NCBI RefSeq assembly: GCF_036227405.1
Contig: NZ_CP109473.1
Span: 186,001 to 250,000, forward strand
Length of the DNA: 64,000 bases
Direction: 5' to 3'
Source: Streptomyces sp. NBC_01460
GTDB taxonomy: Bacteria > Actinomycetota > Actinomycetes > Streptomycetales > Streptomycetaceae
Both the position numbers and the translations under genes were made by a program. The notes beneath the pieces are model-generated. The model was given only the letters and a program-made list of their open reading frames with translations. It did no database searches and was not told the DNA's origin. Numbering within the stretch: the stretch's first letter is position 1; each line of letters begins with the position of its first letter. Shown one piece after another: positions 17,786 to 26,931 of this stretch.

Positions 17786-18829
17786 ATGACAACCCCTCTC
17801 TACCCTGCCAAGCCCCGCCCCGGAGACCGGGTCGCGGTGTTGTCACCCTCATCCGGTCTGCCCGCCCTCTTACCTCTGCCCTACGAATGGGGGCTGCGCA
17901 GACTCCAGGACGACTTCGGACTGAAGCCAGTCGAGTACCCGACGACCCGGAAGATGGGTGCGACGCCCGAGGAACGGGCCGCGGACATCCACGCGGCCTT
18001 CTCGGATCCCGACATCAAGGCAGTGATCGCCAGCATCGGCGGCGACGACCAGATCACCATCCTCCCCCACCTCGACCCCGGCATCCTCCGCGCCAACCCG
18101 AAGCCGTTCTTCGGCTACAGCGACAACACCAACCTGCTGCTGCACCTGCGGAAGCTGGGCATCGTCGGTTATCACGGCGGCTCGGTCATGGTCGAGCTCG
18201 GACGGCCCGGCGCGATGAATCCGCTGACCGCGGACTCCCTCCGGGCAGCGCTGTTCACCTCGGGCGAGTACGAGATCACACCACCAAGCACCTACGGAGA
18301 CATCGACCGCCCCTGGCAGGACCCGCACACCTTCGAGTCCGAACCGGAGATGGAACCCGCCGACGGCTGGAGCTGGCACAACGGCGACCGGGTAGTGGAA
18401 GGAATAAGCTGGGGCGGCAACCTGGAGATCATCTCCTGGCTGTTGATGGCCGACCGCGCAGTGCAACCGGTCGACGACTACGCCGGGAACGTGCTCTTCC
18501 TGGAGACCTCGGAGGACATGCCGAGCGCCCAGGACGTCTACTGGATCCTTCGGAGCATGGGCGAACGCGGACTGCTGCAACAGTTCCCCGCCCTGCTGAT
18601 GGCCAGAGCGAAGAGCTGGTCGTTCGAAAAGCAGCTCAGCACCCAGGACAGGGCACACTTCCGCCGGCAACAGCGAGACGCCGTCCTACGGGCTCTCCAC
18701 CAGTACGCGCCCGACACCATGGCCGTGTTCGACGTCGACATCGGCCACACCGACCCGCAGCTCGTGATTCCCGTCGGAGGACAAATACGGGTGGACGGCC
18801 CGGCACGCCGGATCGTCGTCACCTACTGA
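17786..18829 (+). CDS. Peptidase S66 (LD-carboxypeptidase family)
   Basis: A 347-residue cytoplasmic serine peptidase of the MccF/LdcA family. It would cut muropeptides or detoxify peptide-nucleotide antibiotics. Key parts are RVAVLSPSSGLP at the start, the nucleophile in FFGYSDNTNLL, the Glu in VLFLETSEDMP and the His in VDIGHTDPQLVIPVG, matching the Ser-Glu-His triad. The start is ATG 17786; GTG 17717 would add 23 residues without family likeness. The longer Ser-loop and the Trp-rich DGWSWHNG insert resemble MccF-type members. It is monocistronic. Confidence 0.92.
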   Translation: MTTPLYPAKPRPGDRVAVLSPSSGLPALLPLPYEWGLRRLQDDFGLKPVEYPTTRKMGATPEERAADIHAAFSDPDIKAVIASIGGDDQITILPHLDPGILRANPKPFFGYSDNTNLLLHLRKLGIVGYHGGSVMVELGRPGAMNPLTADSLRAALFTSGEYEITPPSTYGDIDRPWQDPHTFESEPEMEPADGWSWHNGDRVVEGISWGGNLEIISWLLMADRAVQPVDDYAGNVLFLETSEDMPSAQDVYWILRSMGERGLLQQFPALLMARAKSWSFEKQLSTQDRAHFRRQQRDAVLRALHQYAPDTMAVFDVDIGHTDPQLVIPVGGQIRVDGPARRIVVTY

Positions 18830-19012
18830 ACCCACGCCTGAGCAACCGCTGCCCAGAGACCCTGGCGCCACGCCATCCCCCACCCAGCCCCCCTTCTCCA
18901 TATCGCTCAACTTCGACGGCACAGGAGGAGACACACACTGCGCTGCTTCGATAGACGGGACGTATGCGCATGAGGGCACGCCGCCCACAGCCCCGTGGCT
19001 CTGCCGGTTCTC

Positions 19013-19343
19013 AGGGGAGCAGTTCTTTTCGTCGGCGCGCCGTCGACCGCGGCAGCGTCGAGGGAGGTGGCGATGGCAGCGTGAGCTTCAGCGTCTCCTC
19101 GGATTGCTCCAGCTCCTCCGCTCACGTGCCCGCGCCGTCGGCGAGCGGCTCCGCCCACGCTGCGGCGAAGTCCCGGACGAAGGCCCAGGCCCGCGCCCTG
19201 TCGGGTATCCCACCGCGCAGAGCTCGAGCCACATCGAACGCGTCAACCATGCAGTGGACAGGCAGGGGGCCGGCTTCTCCGAGTGTCCCGTCGAATCGCA
19301 TCTGTCCGTTGGCGAGCCGTCGACCTGCTGGGATGCCAGGCAC
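19013..19343 (-). pseudogene. SMI1/KNR4-like immunity protein remnant
   Basis: The minus strand reads AFVRDFAAAWAEPLADGAGT, a stop, and then in the same frame AEELEQSEETLKLTLP. The pattern WAEPLxxGxG followed by LExSExxLxxxLP is typical of the first helix of SMI1/KNR4 (SUKH) proteins. An in-frame stop splits it and the rest of the domain is missing. Its neighbour encodes a HEAT-repeat protein of a type often found with SMI1 genes. Confidence 0.4.
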
Positions 19344-19459
19344 ATGGAGAGGACGGGGCTCGGGATTCTCAACCGCCCTGGCTATCCTGGAGGGTGGTTC
19401 GTAGAACTGTCCAAGGCCACAGCAGGTGAGACAGGTATGAAGGAACCTCCGGCACGCCG

Positions 19460-20656
19460 GTGCAACCGGTTGTCAGTCCTGTTCGGCAGGCTGTGCATGT
19501 GACGAACCGACACGAGGACCACAGCGCCTCCAACTGGTCCGGGCTGCCTCCGATGGCCAGAGAGCTGCTCGTGGCAACCGAATGGGACGCCCTGCAGCAT
19601 GCATACGGAAGCGCTGAGGACACCCCGACGTACCTGTGCCAGCTCCTGAACGAGGATCCCGAGGTACAGGCCGAGGCGCTGGGGATGCTCGATATGTCCG
19701 TGCTTCACCAGGGGTCCGTGTACAGCTCCACCCCGCCGGCCGCATTGTTCGTCGCAGCGGTCCTGACCCACCCCCGCACTCTGGCCGAGCATGAGAGCCA
19801 CTTCCTCTGGGACGAACGGACCCGGCCCCTGCGGGCCGCACTGCTCGACTGGCTCGGTCGGATTGCCGACTCGGCCTCCTACGGCGAGGCCCCCGGCAGC
19901 GAGGGAGAGTACGACGGCGAGGACGAAGACGAGCTCGAAGCGATCCGCGCATGCCGGAGTCTCCGACCCGAGCTCTACGACGCGGTCGAACCGTTCCTCG
20001 ACGATCCGCATCCGGACACCCGAGAGGCAGCCCTCGGAACGGTCACCCTCCTTTTGAAGGCACCCGACCTTGCCGAGTTCGTCCCCCGCGCCGCTCACCG
20101 CCTGCGCCGCGTTCTCGCAGCAGACGGCAGCCGCCGAGAACGCTCCTCCGCCGCTCTGGCCATGGGCGCCTGGGGCCAGGACACCACTGGCCTTCTCAAT
20201 GATCCTGACCCAGCCGTGCGTGCCTGCGCTGCTCTGGCCACTGGATGCGCGCGCGTGCCCCGCGCCACCGCCATCCTTCTCGAAGCCCTGCAGAATCCGG
20301 CCGAGGCCGATCGCTGGTTCCCCGACCCCCTCCCTCAGATCGACGGCTGGCTCCGCTTCACCCTCCTGGAGGCTGTCCTTGACCGCGTCCACGCCTTCGA
20401 GGACCTGGCCCCGGCGGCCATGGCCCTGATACCGCTCGCCAGCGACTACTCCGTCGACCGAGACTGGGGTCCGCTGCTCGTCAAAGCCTTTCCTGTCGGC
20501 TACAGCCCTGGCCTGCAGCTGTCAGCCGCGCAACGAGAGCTTCTGCAGGCCGTCGCCGCCAATGACGATTGCTGGGGAAATGTTGGCAATAAAGTCCGCT
20601 GGCTCAGGGAAGCCGGCCTGCCGGAGCAGCGCGACGCCATCCGCGCCCTGCTCTGA
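19460..20656 (+). CDS. HEAT-repeat protein
   Basis: About 398 residues, soluble and helical. The start of the conserved part is LPPMARELLVATEWDALQHA. HEAT-like repeats follow: DPEVQAEALGMLDMSVLHQG, DPHPDTREAALGTVTLLLKA and DPDPAVRACAALATGCARVP. An acidic stretch (SEGEYDGEDEDELEA) lies near residue 150. The start is uncertain: GTG 19460, GTG 19499 and ATG 19553 are in frame without a clear ribosome site. Such proteins occur near polymorphic-toxin immunity genes, but no toxin gene is present here, so the role is unknown. Confidence 0.8.
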   Translation: MQPVVSPVRQAVHVTNRHEDHSASNWSGLPPMARELLVATEWDALQHAYGSAEDTPTYLCQLLNEDPEVQAEALGMLDMSVLHQGSVYSSTPPAALFVAAVLTHPRTLAEHESHFLWDERTRPLRAALLDWLGRIADSASYGEAPGSEGEYDGEDEDELEAIRACRSLRPELYDAVEPFLDDPHPDTREAALGTVTLLLKAPDLAEFVPRAAHRLRRVLAADGSRRERSSAALAMGAWGQDTTGLLNDPDPAVRACAALATGCARVPRATAILLEALQNPAEADRWFPDPLPQIDGWLRFTLLEAVLDRVHAFEDLAPAAMALIPLASDYSVDRDWGPLLVKAFPVGYSPGLQLSAAQRELLQAVAANDDCWGNVGNKVRWLREAGLPEQRDAIRALL

Positions 20657-21276
20657 TCACACAGCCCTCGGCTGATCTGCTCCAAGAACAAAGCCTGTTC
20701 GCCGTCCTCGTGTGCTGCCGGCCCAGTCGCGATCCGGAGAGAAGCAAAGTCTTCTGGGGAGGGTCCTGGGTTCCAAGAGGGGTGTAGTTTCGCGAGAATC
20801 GTCGGCTCAGCTCGGCGGTCGTTGCCAGGTAGAGCGTCCTGGGGCCGGGGCGGATGGGGGCAGGCCCAGGATCAGGTGACAGCGGCTCAGTATGCGACGC
20901 AATGAGAATCCGACACCGCGAACGAGAAGCGGTGAGAATCCGACGGCTTCAATGCGGCAGGACACCGGGACTCCGCCAGGTCACCTCCCGGAACCACCAG
21001 GACTGGCCACATCTACCGGGAACGTACGGGTGATCAGCGCACGCGAGGGGCGGCGCAGCGCAGCGAGGATGAAGTTCACCGGCGGGCCGCGGTGACGGCG
21101 GCCTGGGCGCAATGGGTCACTGTCGGTGGGACTGTCGTGGCTGTCGTGGCTGTCGAAGGCGACTGACCCGCGGGAGTGGACGAGCCGCGTGGCCGGTAGT
21201 GACGGCGAGTTGGCTGATGGGGCCGGGGCAGCGTGCAGGCCGGCGGGTCGATGTGCCGGGCGGACACAGGGCTGGC
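20657..21276. other. Intergenic stretch with possible BrnT-like debris
   Basis: A plus-strand frame ending at 21095 contains NVRVISAREGRRSAARMKF, which faintly recalls the end of BrnT toxins. No start or core domain is present. Nothing else was recognised. Confidence 0.3.
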
Positions 21277-22746
21277 TCACTCATGGTGCGTGGTGGCGAG
21301 GGCCGCGGTGAGGCTGTCGGTGAGGGCGGTGCCGTCGTGCTCTGCGCTTGTCCAGGCGATATGGCCGTCGGGGCGGATGAGGACGGCGCGGACGTCGGTG
21401 AACTCGGCTGGTGGCTGGTAGGGCGTGGCGGTATGGACGTGCAGTCTTCGGTGCGCGTACCGGGTGAGGCGGCCGCTGCCGGTGAGGTCCAGCAGGAGGT
21501 GGCGGTCGACGCGCAGCAGCGCGAACAGGCCGGTGTCGCCGAGGTTGAGGTCGGGGGCGCGGGTGCCGGTCAGCGGGTGGCCTCCGGGGGTGGTGGGCGG
21601 GTAGGTGACTGCGAGGGAGCTGACTTGGGTGGCCAGGTGGTCGTTGAGGTCGGGCAGGGCGGTGATCAGCCGGGCGAGCAGGCCGCGCAGGTCGAGTCCT
21701 TCGGGGGTGAAGGCGGTCATCAGGGCGACCTGGGCGCGGCTGGTGGCGGTGAGGTCGGCGCCGACGGGGTGGCGTTCGGCGTGGTAGGTGTCCAACAGGC
21801 CTGCGGGCGCCCAGCGGTTGAGGGTGGCGGCGATCTTCCAGGCGAGGTTGGCGGCGTCCTGGATGCCGACGTTCATGCCGACGCCGCCGGCGGGGAAGTG
21901 CTGGTGGGCGGCGTCTCCGGCGAGGAAGACGCGGCCCTTACGGTACTGGTCGGCGAGGCGGGTGGCGTTGCCGTAGCGGGAGAGCCAGGCCGGGTCGCGT
22001 AGGCCGAAGTCGGTGCCGGCCATGGTGAGGACGTTTTCGCGCAGTTCGTCCAGGGTGAGGTCGCCGGGCCAGGTGGTGGTGAGGTCGCGGGGGGTGATGC
22101 CGACCAGGCGGTGGATGCCGCCGGGCATGGGGACGGCCATGAGGGCGCCCGCAGGGCCGAAGTAGCTGTAGCCGGGGGCGGGCGGGTTGCCCAGGACCAC
22201 GTCGCCGAGCCAGCCGAGCACGGTGGAGGGGGTGCCGGGGTAGTCGATGCCGGCCGCGGTGCGCACGATGCTGCGGGCGCCGTCGCAGCCGACCAGGTAG
22301 GCCGCCTGGAGAGTGGAGGGCCCGTGCGGTCCGGCGGTGTGCACGGCGATGTGCTCGGGGTGTTCGGTGAAGCCGGTGACCTCGTGTCCGCGCAGGATGT
22401 GCGCGCCCAAGTCGAGGGCCTGGCCCTCCAGCAGTGCCTCGGTGCGCTCCTGGGGCAGGGCGAGGGTGTGGGGGAAGGCGCTGGGCAGGCGGTGGAAGTC
22501 GAGGCGGGAGGCGAGGGCGCCGAAGTGGCCGCCGGGCAGCGGTATGCCCTCGCTCAGGAAGGGCTGGTGCGCGCCGCGGGAGGCAAAGGTCTCGATGGTG
22601 CGGGGATGCACGGTCAGGGCGCGGGAGCGGGGGTCGCGTTCGGAGCGGGGTTCGATCACGGCGACGGTGATGCCCGCGCGGCGCAGTTCGCCGGCGAGCC
22701 AAAGGCCCACGGGTCCGGCACCTGCGACGACGACCTGATAGTTCAT
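21277..22746 (-). CDS. FAD-dependent aromatic monooxygenase
   Basis: A 489-residue flavoprotein of the PHBH/PheA-MhpA-type family that hydroxylates aromatic or polyketide substrates with NAD(P)H and oxygen. It shows the Rossmann motif VVVAGAGPVGLWLAGEL, the DG motif in LVGCDGARSIVR, the second FAD motif in GRVFLAGDAAHQHFPAGG and a thioredoxin-like C-terminal domain from about residue 390. ATG 22746 is the clear start. It is divergent from a TetR gene 68 bases away, with repressor-type repeats between them. It is likely induced by the drug or phenolic compound that TetR binds. Confidence 0.92.
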   Translation of the reverse strand: MNYQVVVAGAGPVGLWLAGELRRAGITVAVIEPRSERDPRSRALTVHPRTIETFASRGAHQPFLSEGIPLPGGHFGALASRLDFHRLPSAFPHTLALPQERTEALLEGQALDLGAHILRGHEVTGFTEHPEHIAVHTAGPHGPSTLQAAYLVGCDGARSIVRTAAGIDYPGTPSTVLGWLGDVVLGNPPAPGYSYFGPAGALMAVPMPGGIHRLVGITPRDLTTTWPGDLTLDELRENVLTMAGTDFGLRDPAWLSRYGNATRLADQYRKGRVFLAGDAAHQHFPAGGVGMNVGIQDAANLAWKIAATLNRWAPAGLLDTYHAERHPVGADLTATSRAQVALMTAFTPEGLDLRGLLARLITALPDLNDHLATQVSSLAVTYPPTTPGGHPLTGTRAPDLNLGDTGLFALLRVDRHLLLDLTGSGRLTRYAHRRLHVHTATPYQPPAEFTDVRAVLIRPDGHIAWTSAEHDGTALTDSLTAALATTHHE

Positions 22747-22773
22747 GATCTTTCTCTTTCTCGACACAGACTC

Positions 22774-22788
22774 TTGGTCGGTGACCAA
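22774..22788. promoter_or_regulatory. TetR operator candidate 1
   Basis: TTGGTC-GGT-GACCAA is a perfect six-base inverted repeat with a three-base spacer. It lies 28 bases upstream of the monooxygenase start, in the divergent promoter region. Confidence 0.65.
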
Positions 22789-22807
22789 TGACCGGCATGA
22801 ACTAAAC

Positions 22808-22822
22808 TAGGTCAGTGACCAA
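22808..22822. promoter_or_regulatory. TetR operator candidate 2, overlapping the TetR start
   Basis: GGTC-AGT-GACC with flanking AA repeats the half-site and spacing of the first operator, and it covers the GTG start of the regulator. Two like-spaced sites in one divergent region support self-repression and control of the monooxygenase. Confidence 0.55.
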
Positions 22823-23438
22823 GAAGCAAGCCGGAGAACCCACCGCGAGCCAGCTCACCCGCGCCGCCGTCATCGATGCCGCCCTGCAGGTGCTCGACGA
22901 GCGCGGCCTGGACGGGCTCTCCACCCGGGCGGTCGCAGACCGCCTCGGGGTGCGGATGAACACCGTGCTGTGGCACGTGAAGACCAAGGCGCGAATGCTG
23001 GAGCTGATGGCCGACGCCGTCCTCGCCGGCATCCGCTACGACGACCTGCCCGACGCCCCTCCGGCACGCGCCCGCGAACTCGTCGGCCGATACCGGCACG
23101 CGCTGCTCGCCCGTCGCGACGGCGCCGCCCTGGTCACCGGCACCTATCCGGCCGAACCGAACACGCTGCGCTTCGCCGACCGCCTCATCGACGCGTTCCT
23201 GGAAGCCGGCGCCGATGAGCGGCAGGCGGCATGGACCGCTTGGACGGTCAGCTACTTCACCCTCGGCCTGACCCAGGAGGAGCAGGCCGAGGCCGAGGAG
23301 GACGACGCGAGCCTTACCCAGGCCGTCGAGCGCGGCGCACACCCGGCGCTGCAGCGCGTCCTGCCCCATCTCCGTCAGAACTTCGACGAACGCTTCACCT
23401 TCGGCCTGGAGGCGGCCCTGTCCCGCATTCCCGACTGA
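22815..23438 (+). CDS. TetR-family repressor
   Basis: A 207-residue one-component regulator. The N-terminal HTH (about residues 15-60) reads LTRAAVIDAALQVLDERGLD, LSTRAVADRLGVRMNTVLWH and VKTKARMLELMAD. The C-terminal part has the TetR_C_1 pattern seen in tetracycline-type repressors (RDGAALVTGTYPAEPNTLRF, SYFTLGLTQEEQA). The GTG 22815 start is inside the second operator. It is divergent from the FAD monooxygenase, which is its obvious target. Confidence 0.92.
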   Translation: MTKKQAGEPTASQLTRAAVIDAALQVLDERGLDGLSTRAVADRLGVRMNTVLWHVKTKARMLELMADAVLAGIRYDDLPDAPPARARELVGRYRHALLARRDGAALVTGTYPAEPNTLRFADRLIDAFLEAGADERQAAWTAWTVSYFTLGLTQEEQAEAEEDDASLTQAVERGAHPALQRVLPHLRQNFDERFTFGLEAALSRIPD

Positions 23439-23711
23439 CAGCGCGCCCTGCCGGGGACATCCGGACGCCGCACCGGCAACGGGCCATCCACCCTGCGCCC
23501 GCCACACCCGGCCCCGCCCAACTCGTCCGCGGAGCACACCTCTCCTGGCCAAGGAATAACCGGCGCCCCGCCCGACAACCTTGCATCAGAGCTCCGAGCC
23601 GGGTTCACACACCACCGACGACAGGCACCCGGACCAGCTTCGGCCGACGAGCCGACGTGGCGCTGGAGCCCGGGGCCGGGAGGGGCGGTCAGCAATCGCA
23701 CCTCGCGACAC

Positions 23712-24142
23712 TCAGGGCGGCAACGGCGGCTTCAGCGTGTGTCCGGCCGCGGGTCGGGGCCGTGTCACCAGCACAACCGCAGGTCCTGTACGTGCTTTGG
23801 TGAGTGTCGGCCTCCCCCTGCCCAGGCCGGTGCGGACCAGGAAGCCGGGGTCCGCGTCCCACGGCGAGGCAGCAGTGTGCACTCGCTGGGTGCCAGGGAT
23901 GCCCACCTCGACGAAGGCCCCGCCGCGGAACAGCCACAGCCGGAAGGGTCGTCGTCCTCGTCGTGCAGCATGACCTGCACGCAGGCGGGCTCACCGCACG
24001 ACAGTGACTCAAGGCCCTCGAGCACACCGCGGCGCCCCTCCACCGCTCGAACTCGATGTACCAGCGTCTCCGGCTTCCCCGCGAGGATCCCGCTGTTCGA
24101 CCCGAAGCTGGGCGCCCTCCACGTCGTGATCGCCGGCACCAC
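23712..24142 (-). pseudogene. Broken small protein of unknown family
   Basis: Protein-like pieces in different minus-strand frames join up: WYIEFERW, then EGRRGVLEGLESLSCGEPAC and VQVMLHDEDDD, then WLFRGGAFVEVGIPGTQRVH, SPWDADPGFLVRTGLGRGRP and LTKARTGPAVVLVTRP up to the stop at 23712. Breaks fall near 24050 and 23935. The layout is like a small immunity- or effector-type protein of about 140 residues, but no family could be named. Confidence 0.4.
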
Positions 24143-24655
24143 CGCTCAGGCAGGGGAGGCACGGGCCAGATGATCAGCCTGGCCTACCACGCCAGCAAGA
24201 TGGCCCAGATCTATGGCAACCCGAAGGGCGCCAGCAAGCCCGCGATTCCGGAGATGGCCGCCTGAAGCGGCCTCACGCGGCATGGCGCCCCGGGCGCCAC
24301 ACTGCTGTCCTGGTGGGTCCCCCATCACCGGATCGAAGAGCCGCGGATTCGACGGTGGCGGGGGCGACGGGGGCTGGGTGTCGACCTCGTCGTCGATGAG
24401 GCCGAGGACGAACGGGGCGGGGCGGGGCCGGGGAGGTTGGTCGAGGTGGGCTGGTGAACGGCACCTCGGCGATCCCCCCTCACTGCCCCGGAGCTCTTCA
24501 GGACGACCTGGAGCAGGCAGCTGGCCCCCGCCGCCCTCGATCTCGCGCACCCGTAATCGTTCACCCACCCGCCCAGCCGGGCCGCCCCGTGCCGCCCGGA
24601 CCAGCACCGAACAGCGCGTCACATCGGCACAGGAAGATGCTGCCCTGATGCAGCA
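24143..24655. other. Stretch with scraps only
   Basis: A short plus-strand frame (24174-24262) begins ATG and reads SLAYHASKMAQIYGNPKGAS before a stop. It has no recognised family and may be the end of a lost gene. Nothing else was supported. Confidence 0.3.
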
Positions 24656-25011
24656 TCAGAAAGTGATGACAGTCGCCTGTTCGAGGGTGAAACGCAGGAA
24701 CTCGTCCCGGGCGACCCGGAGGTTGAGCCCGCACCTGATCAGCTCACCTTCGGTTCCATCGGCACGGGCAGCATTGACGCAGGCCCCCACAACGACACCG
24801 CCTGCGATCAGCTCGTCGACCTGCCGGTTGAAGGTTGCGACGGGCTCCCCGCCACCCTCACCGCTGAGACGCCGCTGAGCCGGCTCGAAGCAGAAGACCT
24901 CGACGCCACTCCCATGGTCGGGGCGATCTCCTGGATGCGCTGCGCCACCCGCGTCCCGGTGACAAGCGCGTCATCGTCGTCACGGAACACATGAATGACC
25001 GTCTTGGGCAT
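24656..25011 (-). pseudogene. DsrE-like protein, single frameshift
   Basis: From ATG 25011 the frame reads MPKTVIHVFRDDDDALVTG and VAQRIQEIAPTMGV. It then continues one frame over, from about 24905, as VEVFCFEPAQRRLSGEGGG, VATFNRQVDELIAGGVVVGA, CVNAARADGTEGELIRCGL and RDEFLRFTLEQATVITF, to the stop at 24656. The rebuilt 118-residue protein has the DsrE/DsrF layout, with the Cys of VVVGACVNAA in the usual place. One short indel separates it from an intact gene. Confidence 0.65.
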
Positions 25012-25645
25012 GACACATCTTCCGTTCGTTCGCCGTCTACAGACGATCTGAAGCCTAGTCGCGTCTCGCATAACAAGACTCCACGTCTCACTATTCAGAA
25101 TGCCGGAATTGCTCAGGCGCGGCACTTGCGGGAGCTGGAGGACCGTAAGAGTGGCCGGAGTCATGAGGCAGCTGCTCGTCCAGAGGCCCGACACGGCCCC
25201 CCAAAGGCGTCTGAACGCGCGTCCGGGCTCGGGGTGCCCTCACCCAAGCCGCCGTGCCCGCGAGTACCGATCGAGCGGAACGGCTGTCACTGACACGGCA
25301 CGGCGATGCCGGCTGCGCGTAGCTTCGCCTCGAGCAGGGCGTTCTACCGGGCGACGGACGATGCCCGGTCTTCCCAGTGGCGGACCACTCCGTAAGCGGC
25401 GACTGTGTCGGACTGGTTCGCGAACCCGGTCGGCATGGTCAGCAGCGTACGGTCGGCCAGTCGGCGTCCCACTCGACGCGCGCATGCCGTAGGTCGGTTG
25501 CGGCGAGAGGAGAACCGATGAGGCCCCCGAGCCACGCGATCGCGGCAGAGACCACGGGCGCCCGCCCTCCGCCGGGTCCGCTTCCTCCTCGCTCCCGCAC
25601 TCCCCTCGCCAACTTCGAACCGGCCCATGCGCAAGCCTGGAACCT
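25012..25645. other. Intergenic and decayed stretch
   Basis: On the minus strand, a frame at about 25290-25460 reads RTLLTMPTGFANQSDTVAAY, a stop, then NALLEAKLRAAGIAVPCQ to a second stop at about 25290. It looks like the C-terminal end of a dead gene without a family. Nothing else was recognised. Confidence 0.35.
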
Positions 25646-26737
25646 CTAGCGACCCATCTTCTGAACCGGCGGCTGCGGGGCGGGACGGGCCCGGGACAGT
25701 TTCGCGGCCGTGCCGCGAGCCGTTTCGAAGGCCACGACCGGGTCCCCGTCCTTGCGCCAGGGTTGGGCACCGCACCACGGCCCGATCAGGCGGAACTGCT
25801 CCAGGGCGGGCCCGTACATCATCGACCGGACCATGTAGTTGGCCAGCAGGTGACGCAGATCCGGAAGGCGCTCGTCATCAGGCGCGACGTGGTCGAAGGA
25901 TGCCGCGATCCGCTTCAGCGTGCTTCTCGTCATCGGCGTGACGGCAGCCGCGCCGACGCCGGGCCGCTCGCTCAGCGCGTGGAGATAGATCCCGCCCAGC
26001 GGACTGCCGGGCGGGGCCTTGCGGACCGCCTGGCGGGCGAACCGAATCATCCGACGGTCGCTGCCGAACCACTTCGCGCACCAGTACTGGAGAGCCTGCC
26101 AGTGCCCCTCGTAGTGGTGGGGAGCGCGGGCCACGAGCCCTTCCCACAGCGGCTTGAACTGTGCGGGGCGGTACTTCGCTCCCCGCGCCGCCGTGACCAT
26201 CACCACCCAGGGGCCAGGGTTCGCGGGGTCGAGCAGCGCGGCCTGCCGTGCCTCCTCGATGGCCGCCAGGAGCATGGCGACGAAGCGGTTCATGTCCGAG
26301 GTCATGACCTCGTGTGCATACCCACTGCCCCGGATCTCCCAGGCGCGGTGGACCATGATGCTCGCGTGAAGGGTTGCCGCGTCGCAGTTCCGGGGCTCCG
26401 AGGTGCGCCAGGCATCGAGCCAGGCGTCATCCTCCCGTGCGACCTGCTGCAGGAGCTCCAGCCGGTTCCAGCGCTCGTCCCAGTCGTCGCCCGCCGCCCG
26501 GACGTACCGCTCAGCGGACTGCCAGTCTCCTCCCCAGGCCGCTTCGGCGACGGCCTGCCGCTCCTCCGTACGGTGGGCCGGCGGGGGTGGGCCGGGGCGA
26601 CGCGAGTCGAGCAGCTCACGGGGAGGAAGGCCGTATTCGGACGCCACGAAGTGCTCTGCGCCGCGGCGGGGAACGATGAGGAGCCGGTGGAGCACGACGA
26701 GGAACACGCCGAGTACGACGGCGAGAAGGATGGTCAC
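25646..26737 (-). CDS. Membrane-anchored DUF4034-like helical protein
   Basis: A 363-residue protein. Residues 2-18 form one membrane helix (TILLAVVLGVFLVVLHR), followed by a large soluble helical domain. The DUF4034 pattern is clear: WNRLELLQQVAREDDAWLDA, HRAWEIRGSGYAHEV, ALLDPANPGPWVVMVTAARG, HWQALQYWCAKWFGSDRRM and FARQAVRKAPPGSPLGGIYL. It is the paralogue of the divergent gene starting at 26932. The two share a 194-base promoter region and sit beside an HSP90 gene. The domain resembles tetratricopeptide folds; its function is unknown. Confidence 0.82.
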   Translation of the reverse strand: MTILLAVVLGVFLVVLHRLLIVPRRGAEHFVASEYGLPPRELLDSRRPGPPPPAHRTEERQAVAEAAWGGDWQSAERYVRAAGDDWDERWNRLELLQQVAREDDAWLDAWRTSEPRNCDAATLHASIMVHRAWEIRGSGYAHEVMTSDMNRFVAMLLAAIEEARQAALLDPANPGPWVVMVTAARGAKYRPAQFKPLWEGLVARAPHHYEGHWQALQYWCAKWFGSDRRMIRFARQAVRKAPPGSPLGGIYLHALSERPGVGAAAVTPMTRSTLKRIAASFDHVAPDDERLPDLRHLLANYMVRSMMYGPALEQFRLIGPWCGAQPWRKDGDPVVAFETARGTAAKLSRARPAPQPPVQKMGR

Positions 26738-26931
26738 ACCGGTGGATCATTCCCCAACCCCTCACCCTCCGCAACAGCTAAGGCCAACGATAGGGCGAGG
26801 TCAGAGGGGACATGGTCCGGTCCGCGCCGACACTAAACGAATGTGCGAATGTCAGTGGCGCGTGATACTCACTACTTCCACCAGGGGGTGATCACGTGCC
26901 TCCCTGTGAGAGAGACCAAGGGGTGGGGACC

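Noticed and set aside
20892..21095. BrnT toxin
   Set aside because: Only a short stretch resembles the C terminus. The core fold and an adjoining BrnA antitoxin are absent.
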